Shown piece by piece: positions 16,424-25,457 of a DNA stretch of 46,161 nt; position 1 is the stretch's first letter, and each line of letters starts with the position of its first letter. Origin of the DNA: Clostridia bacterium. Lineage in GTDB: Bacteria; Bacillota_A; Clostridia; Christensenellales; Aristaeellaceae. The stretch covers positions 1 to 46,161 of the forward strand of contig BNUH01000019.1 of NCBI GenBank assembly GCA_025997215.1, in the 5' to 3' direction. The translations under genes were made by a program, and so were the position numbers. Under the pieces are notes generated by a model that searched no databases, had not been told where the DNA came from, and worked only from the letters and a program-made list of their open reading frames with translations.

Positions 16424-16453
16424 GGTTTGCCGCAACCACAGATGCGGCAAACC
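16424..16453 (+). terminator. Hairpin upstream of dapL
   Basis: GGTTTGCCGCA pairs perfectly with TGCGGCAAACC (11 bp, 8-base loop). No T-run follows, only a mixed pyrimidine stretch. It could be a partial terminator or an RNA-processing/stability hairpin separating dapB from dapL-lysA. Confidence 0.5.
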
Positions 16454-16502
16454 CTTGATTGAACCGTTTCCCCGTTCCCCACCCTCATTATAGGAGGCCA
16501 TC

Positions 16503-17717
16503 ATGCTAAACTCATTCGCACAGGAGATGCCTGCATCATACCTATTCAGTGAGGTTGGTAAGCGCGTCGCGACGTTCAAGGATACTCACACAGGCGGCCC
16601 GCGTCTGATCCGCATGGGCATTGGCGACGTAACGCTGCCCCTACCCAAGGCTTGCATAACCGCCATCCACAAGGCTGCCGACGAGCTGCTGGATCCGTCG
16701 ACCTTCCGGGGCTACCCGCCCGACGGCGGTTATGACTTCCTGCGCAAAGCAATTGCTATCAACGAATACGTCAAACTCGGCGCGTCTATCTCGCCGGACG
16801 AGATATTCGTCAGCGACGGCGCAAAATCCGACAGCGCGAACATCCAGGAATTATTCGACAATAACTGCATTGTCGGCGTAACGGATCCCGTCTATCCTGT
16901 CTACGTGGATAGCAACGCATGGTCCGGTCGGCTGGGGCATTACACGGACGGCAAGTGGGAGAGGCTGGTAACATTCCCTTGCACGCATGAGAATGGCTTC
17001 GTCGCCGCGCCGCCAGCAGAGCGTGTCGATCTGATTTACTTATGCTTCCCCAACAACCCCACAGGCGCGACGGCCACCCGCGAACAGCTGAAAGCGTGGG
17101 TAGCTTACGCGCGCGCGAATGGCTCCATCATAATATTCGACGCCGCGTACCGGGCGTATATATCGGATGATAATGTACCCAGAACTATATATGAGATAAA
17201 CGGTGCGCGCGAATGTGCGATTGAAATCTGCAGCTTCTCCAAGTCAGCGGGGTTCACGGGCGTCAGGTGTTCGTGGACAGTCGTGCCTTCCGAGCTGGTG
17301 CTGCGCGGATCGTCGCTGCGCTCGCTGTGGGCGCGGCGGCAAGCCACCAAATTCAACGGCACTGCGTACATCATTCAGCGTGCGGCAGAGGCGGTTTACA
17401 GCGATGAAGGCCAGCGCCAATGCGCGGCGAACGTCGCATACTACATGCGAAACGCTGCCAAGATTCGACAAGCCTTGATCGATGCCGGAGTCGAAGCCAC
17501 AGGCGGCGTCAACGCGCCGTACGTGTGGATGCGCTGCCCGAACGGTATGGATTCCTGGAGCTTCTTTGACCGCCTGCTGGATCAGGCGCATGTCGTGGGC
17601 ACGCCGGGTTCAGGCTTTGGCGCGTGCGGCGCGGGCTACTTCCGGCTGACCGCGTTCGGCAGCCACGAAGATACGGATGAGGCGATTGAGCGAATGGCTA
17701 TTTATCTGAAATCATAA
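16503..17717 (+). CDS. dapL: LL-diaminopimelate aminotransferase DapL
   Basis: 404 residues, the typical length. It converts tetrahydrodipicolinate directly to LL-diaminopimelate with glutamate as amino donor, bypassing the acylated intermediates. Family marks are SYLFSEVGKRV at the N-terminus, RMGIGDVTLPLPKACI, FRGYPPDGGYDFLRKAIA, DEIFVSDGAKSD, DPVYPVYVDSN and CFPNNPTGATATREQL. The PLP lysine lies in CSFSKSAGFTGVR. AGGAGG lies 5 bases before the ATG. With DapB and LysA it supplies diaminopimelate for peptidoglycan and lysine. No dapA or dapF is in this window. Confidence 0.96.
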   Translation: MLNSFAQEMPASYLFSEVGKRVATFKDTHTGGPRLIRMGIGDVTLPLPKACITAIHKAADELLDPSTFRGYPPDGGYDFLRKAIAINEYVKLGASISPDEIFVSDGAKSDSANIQELFDNNCIVGVTDPVYPVYVDSNAWSGRLGHYTDGKWERLVTFPCTHENGFVAAPPAERVDLIYLCFPNNPTGATATREQLKAWVAYARANGSIIIFDAAYRAYISDDNVPRTIYEINGARECAIEICSFSKSAGFTGVRCSWTVVPSELVLRGSSLRSLWARRQATKFNGTAYIIQRAAEAVYSDEGQRQCAANVAYYMRNAAKIRQALIDAGVEATGGVNAPYVWMRCPNGMDSWSFFDRLLDQAHVVGTPGSGFGACGAGYFRLTAFGSHEDTDEAIERMAIYLKS

Positions 17718-17732
17718 TGATGTCATAAGGAT

Positions 17733-18983
17733 GTGATTCGATTGCCCAGGCAAACCCCGTCCAAATCAAAATTGCGGGAGATTGCATCTCAAATCCCGAC
17801 ACCGTTCCACCTGTATGACGCGGAGGGCATCCGTACAAACGCCCGCCGCTTACGCGATGCGTTCGCGTGGAATCCCGGATTTCGTGAATACTTCGCGGTC
17901 AAGGCCGCGCCTACACCAGCCATCGTCAACCTGCTCAAACGCGAGGGATGCGGCGCGGATTGCGCGTCGTTCGCGGAGCTGGTGCTGGCGGATATGTGCG
18001 GACTGCCGGGCGAATTCATCATGTTCTCGTCGAATATGACGCCCGCGCCCGAGTACCGCTTAGCGCGCAAGCTGGGTGCTATCATCAACCTGGACGACCT
18101 GACCCACGTGGATTTCCTGCGCGGCTGCGCCGGAGTGCCGGAGGATATCTGCCTGAGGTATAACCCCGGCGGGGATTTCACGCTCGGGAATTTTGTAATG
18201 GGTACGCCCGGCGACGCTAAGTTCGGCATGACGAGGCCGCAACTGGATGAAGCTATAATTGCGCTCAAACAGTGCGGCGCGAAACGGTTCGCCCTGCACG
18301 CGTTCCTGGCCAGCAATACGACGGAGGATTCATACTACCCGACGATGGCGCGCACGCTCTTCCAGACCGCGCGCGAGTTAGCGAAGGATCACGGCGTCGA
18401 GTTCTTCATGATAAACCTATCCGGCGGCATTGGGATTCCGTATCAGCCCGACGCTCGCGAGGCCGACATCCGCTGGATCGGCCAAGCCGTCCGTGATGCT
18501 TATGAGGACATACTCACCCCGGCGGGTATGTCGGTCAGCATAGCTACCGAACTGGGCCGCTACATGACCGGGCCGTATGGCTGGCTGGTTACGACCGCCA
18601 TCCATAAAAAGGATATACATAAGAACTACATCGGCTTGGACGCCTGCGCCGCCGATCTGATGCGCCCTGCGATGTACGGCGCTTACCATCACATAACGAT
18701 ACCTGGCAAGGAGGATCAACCGCTGGATCACACGTATGATATCGTAGGATCATTATGTGAAAATAACGATAAGTTCGCTGTCGATCGACAACTGCCGCGT
18801 GTGGATGTCGGCGACCTGGTGGTGCTGCACGACACGGGCGCGCACGGGCGATCCATGGGTTACAACTATAATGGAAAGCTTCGCTCGGCTGAGGTGCTGC
18901 TGGAGGCGGACGGTTCGTTCAGGATGATTCGGCGCGCGGAATCGTTGGAGGATTACTTCGCCACTACGCGCGGGTTTGAATGA
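17733..18983 (+). CDS. lysA: Diaminopimelate decarboxylase LysA (divergent form)
   Basis: 416 residues from GTG 17733. TTG at 17742, better spaced from AAGGA, is an alternative start. It decarboxylates meso-diaminopimelate to lysine using PLP. The PLP lysine lies in YFAVKAAPTPAIV, and fold-III decarboxylase landmarks include GCGADCASFAEL and LSGGIGIPY. Several standard motifs are altered: the usual HIGSQ region reads HAFLASN, the EPGR stretch reads ATELGRYMTGPYG, and the CESxD dimer motif reads CENND. It follows dapL by 15 bases and overlaps the next ABC gene by ATGA. Because of the changes a relative acting on another D-amino or carboxy acid cannot be excluded. Confidence 0.85.
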   Translation: MIRLPRQTPSKSKLREIASQIPTPFHLYDAEGIRTNARRLRDAFAWNPGFREYFAVKAAPTPAIVNLLKREGCGADCASFAELVLADMCGLPGEFIMFSSNMTPAPEYRLARKLGAIINLDDLTHVDFLRGCAGVPEDICLRYNPGGDFTLGNFVMGTPGDAKFGMTRPQLDEAIIALKQCGAKRFALHAFLASNTTEDSYYPTMARTLFQTARELAKDHGVEFFMINLSGGIGIPYQPDAREADIRWIGQAVRDAYEDILTPAGMSVSIATELGRYMTGPYGWLVTTAIHKKDIHKNYIGLDACAADLMRPAMYGAYHHITIPGKEDQPLDHTYDIVGSLCENNDKFAVDRQLPRVDVGDLVVLHDTGAHGRSMGYNYNGKLRSAEVLLEADGSFRMIRRAESLEDYFATTRGFE

Positions 18984-20821
18984 TGTCAACCCTGCTGTCG
19001 AATATCCGGTATGAGTTTGCGGCGTACTGGCGCTTCCATAAGGCGACGGCGGTTCGCGCGGTTCTCGCGATTCTGGCACGGGTAGCCGGACCGTTCACAG
19101 GGATATTGCTGCCCAAGGTCGTGCTGGATGCGCTGACAGCGGGTGTCGCTCCTAGTGAATTCTTGGCGCGTGTGGGGTTGGCTGGCGCAGCGTGGGTTCT
19201 GCTGACGTTCCTGAAAAACGTGACGGATTTCAGCATCGATCAAGAATTCGGCATGCTGGGCAGCCAGCTCAACTCGGTATCCATGCTTGAGAAGTACATA
19301 ACGATGGACTATGAGCTATTGGAGGATCCGACACTCAAACCCGCCCAGGATAAGGCTCTGACCGCCGTGGCAAATAACCACACCCACGCCAACAATTTGC
19401 TAAAGTTCGCGGGTGAGCTGATCGTACAATCGGCGGGATTCTTGCTGTACGGCATCGTCATTTCCTCCGTGAACCCGCTGATACTGCTGTTGCTCCTGGC
19501 ATCGGCGGCGGTCAGCGCGCTGACGCTGCGCTGGGCGCGGGCGTATGAGGCCAAGACCCGCGACGGCCGATCCAAGATGAACCGAAAGATTGAGTACATC
19601 ATCAAGCTGCTGAAGGATACCGCAGCGGCCAAGGACATCCGCATGTACGCCCTGCTCCCCAGCTTGAGGGCGCTGGCCTCGCGTCGGTTCAAGGAGTACG
19701 CGGATGCTGAAACCCAGGTCGCCAGCAAGACCATGGCGACCCAACTGCTGGATGCGCTGCTGCTGTTGCTGCGGGATGGCGCGGCCTACGCGTACCTCAT
19801 CTACTTATTGTTGAATAACAGGATCGGAATCGGCGACTTCACGCTGGTATTCGCGGCGATAGGCGGCATGGCGGCCTGGATGAACGGCATCGTGCTGCAG
19901 TACAGCGAGATGATGCGCGGCAGCAGCGAGTTAAGCGACGTGCGCGCCTACCTTGACATAAAGGATCGTACCGAACAGAGCGAAGGCCACCCGCTGCCGC
20001 AATACGGCCAAGCCCCCGGGTTCACCGTGGAGAATGCCACTTACCGTTACCCCGAAGCGGCCGCGCCAACGCTGGAGCATCTGAATTTCAGCATCAAGCC
20101 CGGCGAACGCCTGGCCATCGTTGGTGTGAACGGCGCGGGCAAAACCACGCTGATCAAGCTGTTGTGCGGGTTGTATAAGCCGACCGAAGGACGTGTTCTA
20201 TTAAACGGCGTTGATACAAAACTATTCAACCGGGATAAATATTTCTCGCTGTTCTCGGCCGTGTTCCAGGATGTGTACCTGCTGGCTGATACCGTTGCGG
20301 TCAACGTCTCGCAGCAACCGGATGGTGTGATGGACCGCGCCGAGGTCGAATGCTGCCTACGCCTGTCGGGATTATGGGATAAGGTGACCTCGCTGCCCCA
20401 GGGCATGGATACGATGCTCGTGCGCAAGGTCGAGCCGGACGCAGTCGCGCTGTCCGGCGGCGAGACCCAGAAGCTGGCACTAGCGCGCGCCATATACCGC
20501 AAGGCGCCCGTCATACTGCTGGACGAACCCACCGCCGCGCTCGATCCCATCGCCGAGAACGAAACCTATCAGCGGTACGCGGAACTGACCGCCTGTCGCA
20601 CATCCGTATACATATCCCATCGACTGGCTTCGACACGATTTTGCGACAGGATATTGATGCTGGACGGCAAGCACATCATCGAGGAAGGCACCCATGACGA
20701 GCTGATGCGGCTGAATGGCAGGTACGCCGAGATGTTCAGCGTCCAGGCCAGTTACTATAAGACCAACAAGAATTATGAATCGCTTGAACCAACCCAATCG
20801 GAGGAACCACTGTATGCCTAG
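18980..20821 (+). CDS. ABC exporter half-transporter (first of pair)
   Basis: 613 residues, starting in the ATGA overlap with lysA. The N-terminal six-helix membrane domain covers about residues 20-310. The NBD has Walker A GVNGAGKTT, signature LSGGETQKLALARA, Walker B VILLDEPTAALD with the catalytic Glu, and H-loop VYISHRLAS, so it should be fully active. It probably forms a heterodimer with the next gene, which overlaps by 8 bases. This pair type is common in Clostridia and is often linked to peptide or antibiotic export; the substrate is unknown. Coupling to lysA is unusual. Confidence 0.88.
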   Translation: MMSTLLSNIRYEFAAYWRFHKATAVRAVLAILARVAGPFTGILLPKVVLDALTAGVAPSEFLARVGLAGAAWVLLTFLKNVTDFSIDQEFGMLGSQLNSVSMLEKYITMDYELLEDPTLKPAQDKALTAVANNHTHANNLLKFAGELIVQSAGFLLYGIVISSVNPLILLLLLASAAVSALTLRWARAYEAKTRDGRSKMNRKIEYIIKLLKDTAAAKDIRMYALLPSLRALASRRFKEYADAETQVASKTMATQLLDALLLLLRDGAAYAYLIYLLLNNRIGIGDFTLVFAAIGGMAAWMNGIVLQYSEMMRGSSELSDVRAYLDIKDRTEQSEGHPLPQYGQAPGFTVENATYRYPEAAAPTLEHLNFSIKPGERLAIVGVNGAGKTTLIKLLCGLYKPTEGRVLLNGVDTKLFNRDKYFSLFSAVFQDVYLLADTVAVNVSQQPDGVMDRAEVECCLRLSGLWDKVTSLPQGMDTMLVRKVEPDAVALSGGETQKLALARAIYRKAPVILLDEPTAALDPIAENETYQRYAELTACRTSVYISHRLASTRFCDRILMLDGKHIIEEGTHDELMRLNGRYAEMFSVQASYYKTNKNYESLEPTQSEEPLYA

Positions 20822-22709
20822 CGGCGCTGGCAGGAAACCCAACGGATTCACGCTGACCTTCCGCGCGATGAAGGCTATCCACTCGCTGTTTCCGACATTC
20901 TTCGGCTGGGCGGCAGCGTCGGGGTTGATCAAGGCCGCGCTGCCGCTGACCGCGCTGCTGTTCTCGGCGCGGATATTGAACGAGCTGACAGGAGCGCGCT
21001 CGGTGCCCTTCATCATCCAGAACGTGGCGCTGACGGTGCTGATTACGTTTGCGTTATCGGCACTGAACGCGCTGTGCGACCGGAACATTACAACTGTCCG
21101 ATCATACAGCTGGCAGAAGGCATTCTACCATAGAAGTGAACGCTTCGCAACGCTGGACTTCGAGTATGTTGAGGACACCGCGGTCGCGGAGCTGTTGGCG
21201 ACGATGGATGCGCAGCAGAATGCCAGCGGCAAGGGCCTCGCGGTGATCGTCAGCATTATACCTTCATTTATACAGTATGCGTTCAGCTTGATACTGTCGG
21301 TTGCACTGCTGGGCGGTCTGTTCGTCATGAAGGGCGGCGCGGGGATCGGCTTCGTCGGTTCCGGCTGGTCGAATGCGCTGCTCATAGCATCGCTAACCGT
21401 GCCGACGATCGCGCGGATTGCGTTAACCAATTGGTCCAACCGCGTCCAGGCCGTCGGGCTTGCCAAGAACATGAAAACCAACAACCTATTCAACTATTAC
21501 TCCGATTACATCGAGCCTCGGCAGGCCGCGAAGGATCTGCGGATATTCCACCAGCAAAATGTACTCGTCCCCATCATGCACAAGCCCATGATACTGGAGC
21601 TGATAAAGGCATACGGCAGCACCATGACCGTCACCAACGGCACGTCAGGCCTGGCCAACGCGCTGGTAGGATTGCTGGCGTACCTGATCATCGGCCTGCG
21701 CGCGTTAAGTGGAATGTATTCGCTGGGGCAAGTCACCCAATATGTCGGCGCGGTGGCGGCGTTATGCGCCGGGCTGAACGCGCTCGTCGCATCGTGCATG
21801 AATTTATGGGAGAATAATCAATACCTGCAACCGTTCTTCGAATTCATGGATTTGCCAACGCGAATCACTCACGGCGATAAAGCCATCGCCGTCCAACCGG
21901 ACGCGCGGTACGAATTGGAATTCCACGACGTATCATTCCGCTATCCCAAGACGGAGGCCTGGGCGCTGCGCCATCTGAACCTGAAACTGCGCCCCGATCA
22001 GAAGCTCGCGGTGGTAGGACGCAACGGCAGCGGTAAGACTACGATGATAAAACTATTATGCCGCATGTACGATCCAACGGAGGGCCGCATCACGCTCAAC
22101 GGCGTGGATATTCGCGAGTACAATCTCCATCAATACCGTGAGCTGTTCGGCGTGGTGTTCCAGGATTTCCATATAATGTCGTTATCTGTCGGCGAGAATG
22201 TGGCGGCGGGTCAAACATACGACGCGGTGCGCATCGAGGAATGCATAAAAGCCGCGGGCTTTGGCGAACGTTACGCCAAAATGCCGCGCGGCCTGGATTC
22301 TCCATTATACAAGGATTACGACGAGGACGGCGCGACCATCTCCGGCGGCGAGGCCCAGAAGCTCGCGCTCGCTCGCGCGTTATACCGCAACGCGCCCATC
22401 ATAGTGCTGGACGAACCCACCGCCGCGCTCGATCCCATCGCGGAATTCGAGGTATACTCCCACTTTGATCAACTCATCGGCGGCAAGACGTCCGTATACA
22501 TATCGCATCGGTTGTCGTCATGCCGATTCTGCGACATCATCGCGGTGTTCAACGCCGGGGAGTTGGTACAGTACGGCACTCATGACGCGCTCGTGAACGT
22601 CGCGGGCGGGCTGTACGCTACGCTATGGCAGTCGCAGGCGCAGTATTATGCAGAAGCTCCAGACAACGCTCCGCCCACTGATTGGGAGTCAGCGCCATTG
22701 AACGCATGA
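20814..22709 (+). CDS. ABC exporter half-transporter (second of pair)
   Basis: 631 residues from ATG 20814 (MPSGAGRKPNGF), preceded by GGAGGAAC at 8 bases. The open frame further upstream lies in the preceding gene. Membrane domain about 25-340. NBD: Walker A GRNGSGKTT, signature ISGGEAQKLALARA, Walker B IIVLDEPTAALD, H-loop VYISHRLSS, all canonical. The NBD closely resembles that of the upstream partner, indicating ancient duplication. Its last 92 bases overlap the convergent DUF5107 gene. Confidence 0.88.
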   Translation: MPSGAGRKPNGFTLTFRAMKAIHSLFPTFFGWAAASGLIKAALPLTALLFSARILNELTGARSVPFIIQNVALTVLITFALSALNALCDRNITTVRSYSWQKAFYHRSERFATLDFEYVEDTAVAELLATMDAQQNASGKGLAVIVSIIPSFIQYAFSLILSVALLGGLFVMKGGAGIGFVGSGWSNALLIASLTVPTIARIALTNWSNRVQAVGLAKNMKTNNLFNYYSDYIEPRQAAKDLRIFHQQNVLVPIMHKPMILELIKAYGSTMTVTNGTSGLANALVGLLAYLIIGLRALSGMYSLGQVTQYVGAVAALCAGLNALVASCMNLWENNQYLQPFFEFMDLPTRITHGDKAIAVQPDARYELEFHDVSFRYPKTEAWALRHLNLKLRPDQKLAVVGRNGSGKTTMIKLLCRMYDPTEGRITLNGVDIREYNLHQYRELFGVVFQDFHIMSLSVGENVAAGQTYDAVRIEECIKAAGFGERYAKMPRGLDSPLYKDYDEDGATISGGEAQKLALARALYRNAPIIVLDEPTAALDPIAEFEVYSHFDQLIGGKTSVYISHRLSSCRFCDIIAVFNAGELVQYGTHDALVNVAGGLYATLWQSQAQYYAEAPDNAPPTDWESAPLNA

Positions 22710-23955
22710 ACGCGGCTTCCGCTCGCGCCGAATCGCTGCGATACGCGTACATCACGCCCAGCATGTAGTGGGAATACCAGTGATCCCCCATGCCATTCTC
22801 GATGGATGCGATCACCCGCTCCATCCAGCCGTCGCTAACCTGGATCGCAATGGGCGGTTTGGATGGATCGCGGTTAGGCAAAGCCCCGGCGAATACCAGA
22901 TCCTGCCATTCCCGCTGCTCCAGCGTCATGGACGATGACGGGAACCTCAACCCTTGCGAGTGGAAATCCTCCCAACGAAGCACCTGTTCCAACGATCCCC
23001 AGCCTCCCCCCTTGAGGATCAGCCGGCCGCGCTGACCAGGCAAGCCGTCCGCGAGCGCGGCGTCCATGGCCTCAACGCGCGCGCGAGGTAGCGCTTTTTC
23101 TAAAAAACCCTCGGCGGCGTCCTCGCTCACGGCATCGGGATCGAGCTGTATGGATCCATATGCCTCCGTCCACTCGCGCTTGCCGTTGCCTTCCAGTGGT
23201 AACTGTTCCGACACGACGCGCGTTAGTCCGGCTTGAATGGTGAGGTATGCGCCCTCCTGTTCAGGTTCGGATATAATCCGGCTGGAGAGGGTATCGGTCG
23301 AGGTCTGTATTAAACCATACCCATCTGCGCCGATGGACGCCGCCCACTTGCGTTGGTTGCGTCTGGCCCGCACCAATAGGCACGTATCAGGCTCCGCGTT
23401 CACCATCATGCAATCGGACCAACATAACGTGGTATCCCTCGCGCTGGCGTTATCCACCCTGATATGTACAAATAAATGGTGTGAATCGTTCGGTAGCACC
23501 GCCGATATTTGGTACACCAAATCGTGGACGCGCTCATACTGGTACATCCGCAGGATCGGCGCACCGCTCTCAGGCTCTATAGCCTCCGCAAATAATGGCG
23601 ACACGGTGTACGCGGAATGCCCCGCCAGCCCGCAGTTCCACTCGACGCCGCCGGGAACCCACGCGTTCCGGGCCGACCTGTCGATCGGCTGGAATTCCGG
23701 ATTGTTATATAGCAGATCGCGCCCGTTCGTCCGATCCGTGAGCGACCACAGCCGCCCGCCTAACTGCGGCAGGAACAGCGCCTCTATATAATCATTCCGT
23801 AATATAACCGCCTTCCAGCTGCGCGGTTCACGCTTGCGGCCATAACCATCCAGCATCGTGTACGGCAGTATGCCCGAATCGAAGTCGGGCGTGGGGTTCT
23901 CCTTACCCAGTGAAACGGTAGGCATTGTGATAGCGCTGAATAGTAACTCTGTCAT
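22618..23955 (-). CDS. DUF5107 domain protein with a short TPR-like tail
   Basis: 445 residues from ATG 23955 (MTELLFSAI), placed because GGAG lies 7 bases upstream; ATG 23967 has a poorer site. The motifs GGRLWSLTDRTNGRDLLYNN and VPGGVEWNCGLAGHSAYT are those of the DUF5107 family, whose members usually exceed 1000 residues and carry many TPRs. This one ends after a single TPR-like stretch (HYMLGVMYAYRSDSARAEAAF), so it is a short form. The galactose-mutarotase-like fold of the family suggests sugar binding, with no proven activity. It lies 57 bases downstream of radA. Confidence 0.82.
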   Translation of the reverse strand: MTELLFSAITMPTVSLGKENPTPDFDSGILPYTMLDGYGRKREPRSWKAVILRNDYIEALFLPQLGGRLWSLTDRTNGRDLLYNNPEFQPIDRSARNAWVPGGVEWNCGLAGHSAYTVSPLFAEAIEPESGAPILRMYQYERVHDLVYQISAVLPNDSHHLFVHIRVDNASARDTTLCWSDCMMVNAEPDTCLLVRARRNQRKWAASIGADGYGLIQTSTDTLSSRIISEPEQEGAYLTIQAGLTRVVSEQLPLEGNGKREWTEAYGSIQLDPDAVSEDAAEGFLEKALPRARVEAMDAALADGLPGQRGRLILKGGGWGSLEQVLRWEDFHSQGLRFPSSSMTLEQREWQDLVFAGALPNRDPSKPPIAIQVSDGWMERVIASIENGMGDHWYSHYMLGVMYAYRSDSARAEAAFMRSMALTPNQWAERCLELLHNTAPATAIA

Positions 23956-24012
23956 AACAAACTCCATTCGTTATTTTCCAGATGTTACTATTCTGATCCG
24001 ACTGTGGGATAA

Positions 24013-25386
24013 TTATCCAGCGCCGCCTATTTTCGTCAACGCTTCTTTGATCGAATCCACGCCCATCAGCTGCATGCCCTCCGGCGTTTTCACACCGCGA
24101 AGCGACACTTTGGGGATTAGCGCGTGAGTGAATCCCAACCGTGCGCACTCATTCAAACGCCGCTCGGTCAGCGGCACGCCGCGCACCTCGCCCGCCAATC
24201 CCACTTCGCCGAAAACCACCCACTGATCCGATACGACCATGTTGCGCATAGAGGATGCCGCAGCCACGATCAACGCCAGATCCGCCGCAGGTTCGGTAAG
24301 GGTCAGCCCGCCGGCAACATTTATGAATACATCCTGATCGTACAGGCGCAGCCCTGCGCGTTTCTCCAGCACGGCCAGCAGCAGCGCGATGCGCCCGGCG
24401 TCGACGCCATCCACCGTTCGGCGCGGCACCTGCAGCGGCGAGCGCGTCACCAATGCCTGCACATCCACGAGCAGCGGCCGTGTACCCTCGACCGCGCAGG
24501 TCACGACGGAGCCGGATACCCCGTGCGCCCGCTCGGAGAGCAGCATCGCCTCCGGGTTCTCGACCTGGGTCATGCCGCCCTCGGTCATCTCGAATAGGCC
24601 CAGCTCCTGCACCGACCCGAAGCGATTCTTGACCGCGCGCAGCATGCGGTACGCGTGCCGCCGTTCACCCTCGAAGTACAGCACGACGTCGACCATGTGC
24701 TCCAGCACGCGCGGCCCGGCAATCGCGCCATCCTTCGTCACGTGCCCGATGAGGAATACGGCGCAGCCGCTGGACTTCGCCAGTGTCGCCATCGCGCTGG
24801 CGCACGCGCGCACTTGCGACACGCTGCCCGGCATCGACGGAGCATCCGGCGATTGCATGGTCTGGATCGAATCCAGTATCATTACATCCGGTCGGACATT
24901 GTCGAATTGGGATACGATGGCGTTCACGTCGGTCTCGGTCAGCAGGTATAACGAATCCGAATCGATGCCCAGCCGCCGCGCCCTCAATTTTATCTGGCGC
25001 GCCGATTCCTCGCCTGATACGTACAATACGCGCATGCCAGTCCGCGCTAAACAGTGCGACGCCTGCAGCAATAATGTGGATTTCCCCACGCCTGGATCTC
25101 CGCTGATGAGCAGCAGCGAACCCGGCACGAATCCGCCGCCCAGCACACGATCCAGTTCGCCCATGCCGACGGGTATACGGTCGGGCGTATCCTCTGCGAT
25201 GGCGGATAACGGCTGTGCCGCGCCGCCGTTGGGTCCGGTAGGATGCCTGGCGGATGGCTTTGCAACGGCTGTGGGAGCGACGGCCTCTTCCAGCGTGTTC
25301 CACTCGCCGCAGCCGGGGCACTTGCCCAGCCAGCGTGCCGTCTCATATCCGCACGCCGTGCACCGGAATAATGTTTTCGATTTCAT
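24013..25386 (-). CDS. radA: DNA repair / recombination ATPase RadA
   Basis: 457 residues from ATG 25386 (MKSKTLFRCTACGYETARWL). RadA (Sms) drives branch migration in recombinational repair. Domains in order: a four-Cys zinc finger (CTACGY ... CPGCGEW), a RecA-like ATPase with Walker A GDPGVGKST, the RadA-specific AVKNRFGSV motif, and a C-terminal Lon-protease-like domain (DVFINVAGGLTLTEPAADL). Length is normal. No ribosome site precedes the ATG, and a promoter (25421-25393) lies only 6 bases upstream, so the mRNA may be leaderless. The frame remains open further upstream into the repeat element, which is not coding. Confidence 0.95.
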   Translation of the reverse strand: MKSKTLFRCTACGYETARWLGKCPGCGEWNTLEEAVAPTAVAKPSARHPTGPNGGAAQPLSAIAEDTPDRIPVGMGELDRVLGGGFVPGSLLLISGDPGVGKSTLLLQASHCLARTGMRVLYVSGEESARQIKLRARRLGIDSDSLYLLTETDVNAIVSQFDNVRPDVMILDSIQTMQSPDAPSMPGSVSQVRACASAMATLAKSSGCAVFLIGHVTKDGAIAGPRVLEHMVDVVLYFEGERRHAYRMLRAVKNRFGSVQELGLFEMTEGGMTQVENPEAMLLSERAHGVSGSVVTCAVEGTRPLLVDVQALVTRSPLQVPRRTVDGVDAGRIALLLAVLEKRAGLRLYDQDVFINVAGGLTLTEPAADLALIVAAASSMRNMVVSDQWVVFGEVGLAGEVRGVPLTERRLNECARLGFTHALIPKVSLRGVKTPEGMQLMGVDSIKEALTKIGGAG

Positions 25387-25392
25387 ACTTCG

Positions 25393-25421
25393 ATTCTGCA
25401 ATAGTTGGGCGATTATGTCAA
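25393..25421 (-). promoter_or_regulatory. radA promoter, almost touching the start codon
   Basis: On the minus strand TTGACA (25421-25416), a 17-base spacer and CAGAAT (25398-25393). The -35 is perfect and the -10 matches 4 of 6. Transcription would begin within a few bases of the radA ATG. Confidence 0.6.
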
Positions 25422-25457
25422 GGGGGATTGGTACGCAAGCTCCGACGCCTGCGGAGG

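Noticed and set aside
16306..16453. Lysine riboswitch before dapL
   Set aside because: The structure is two simple hairpins, without the five-way junction core of the known lysine aptamer.
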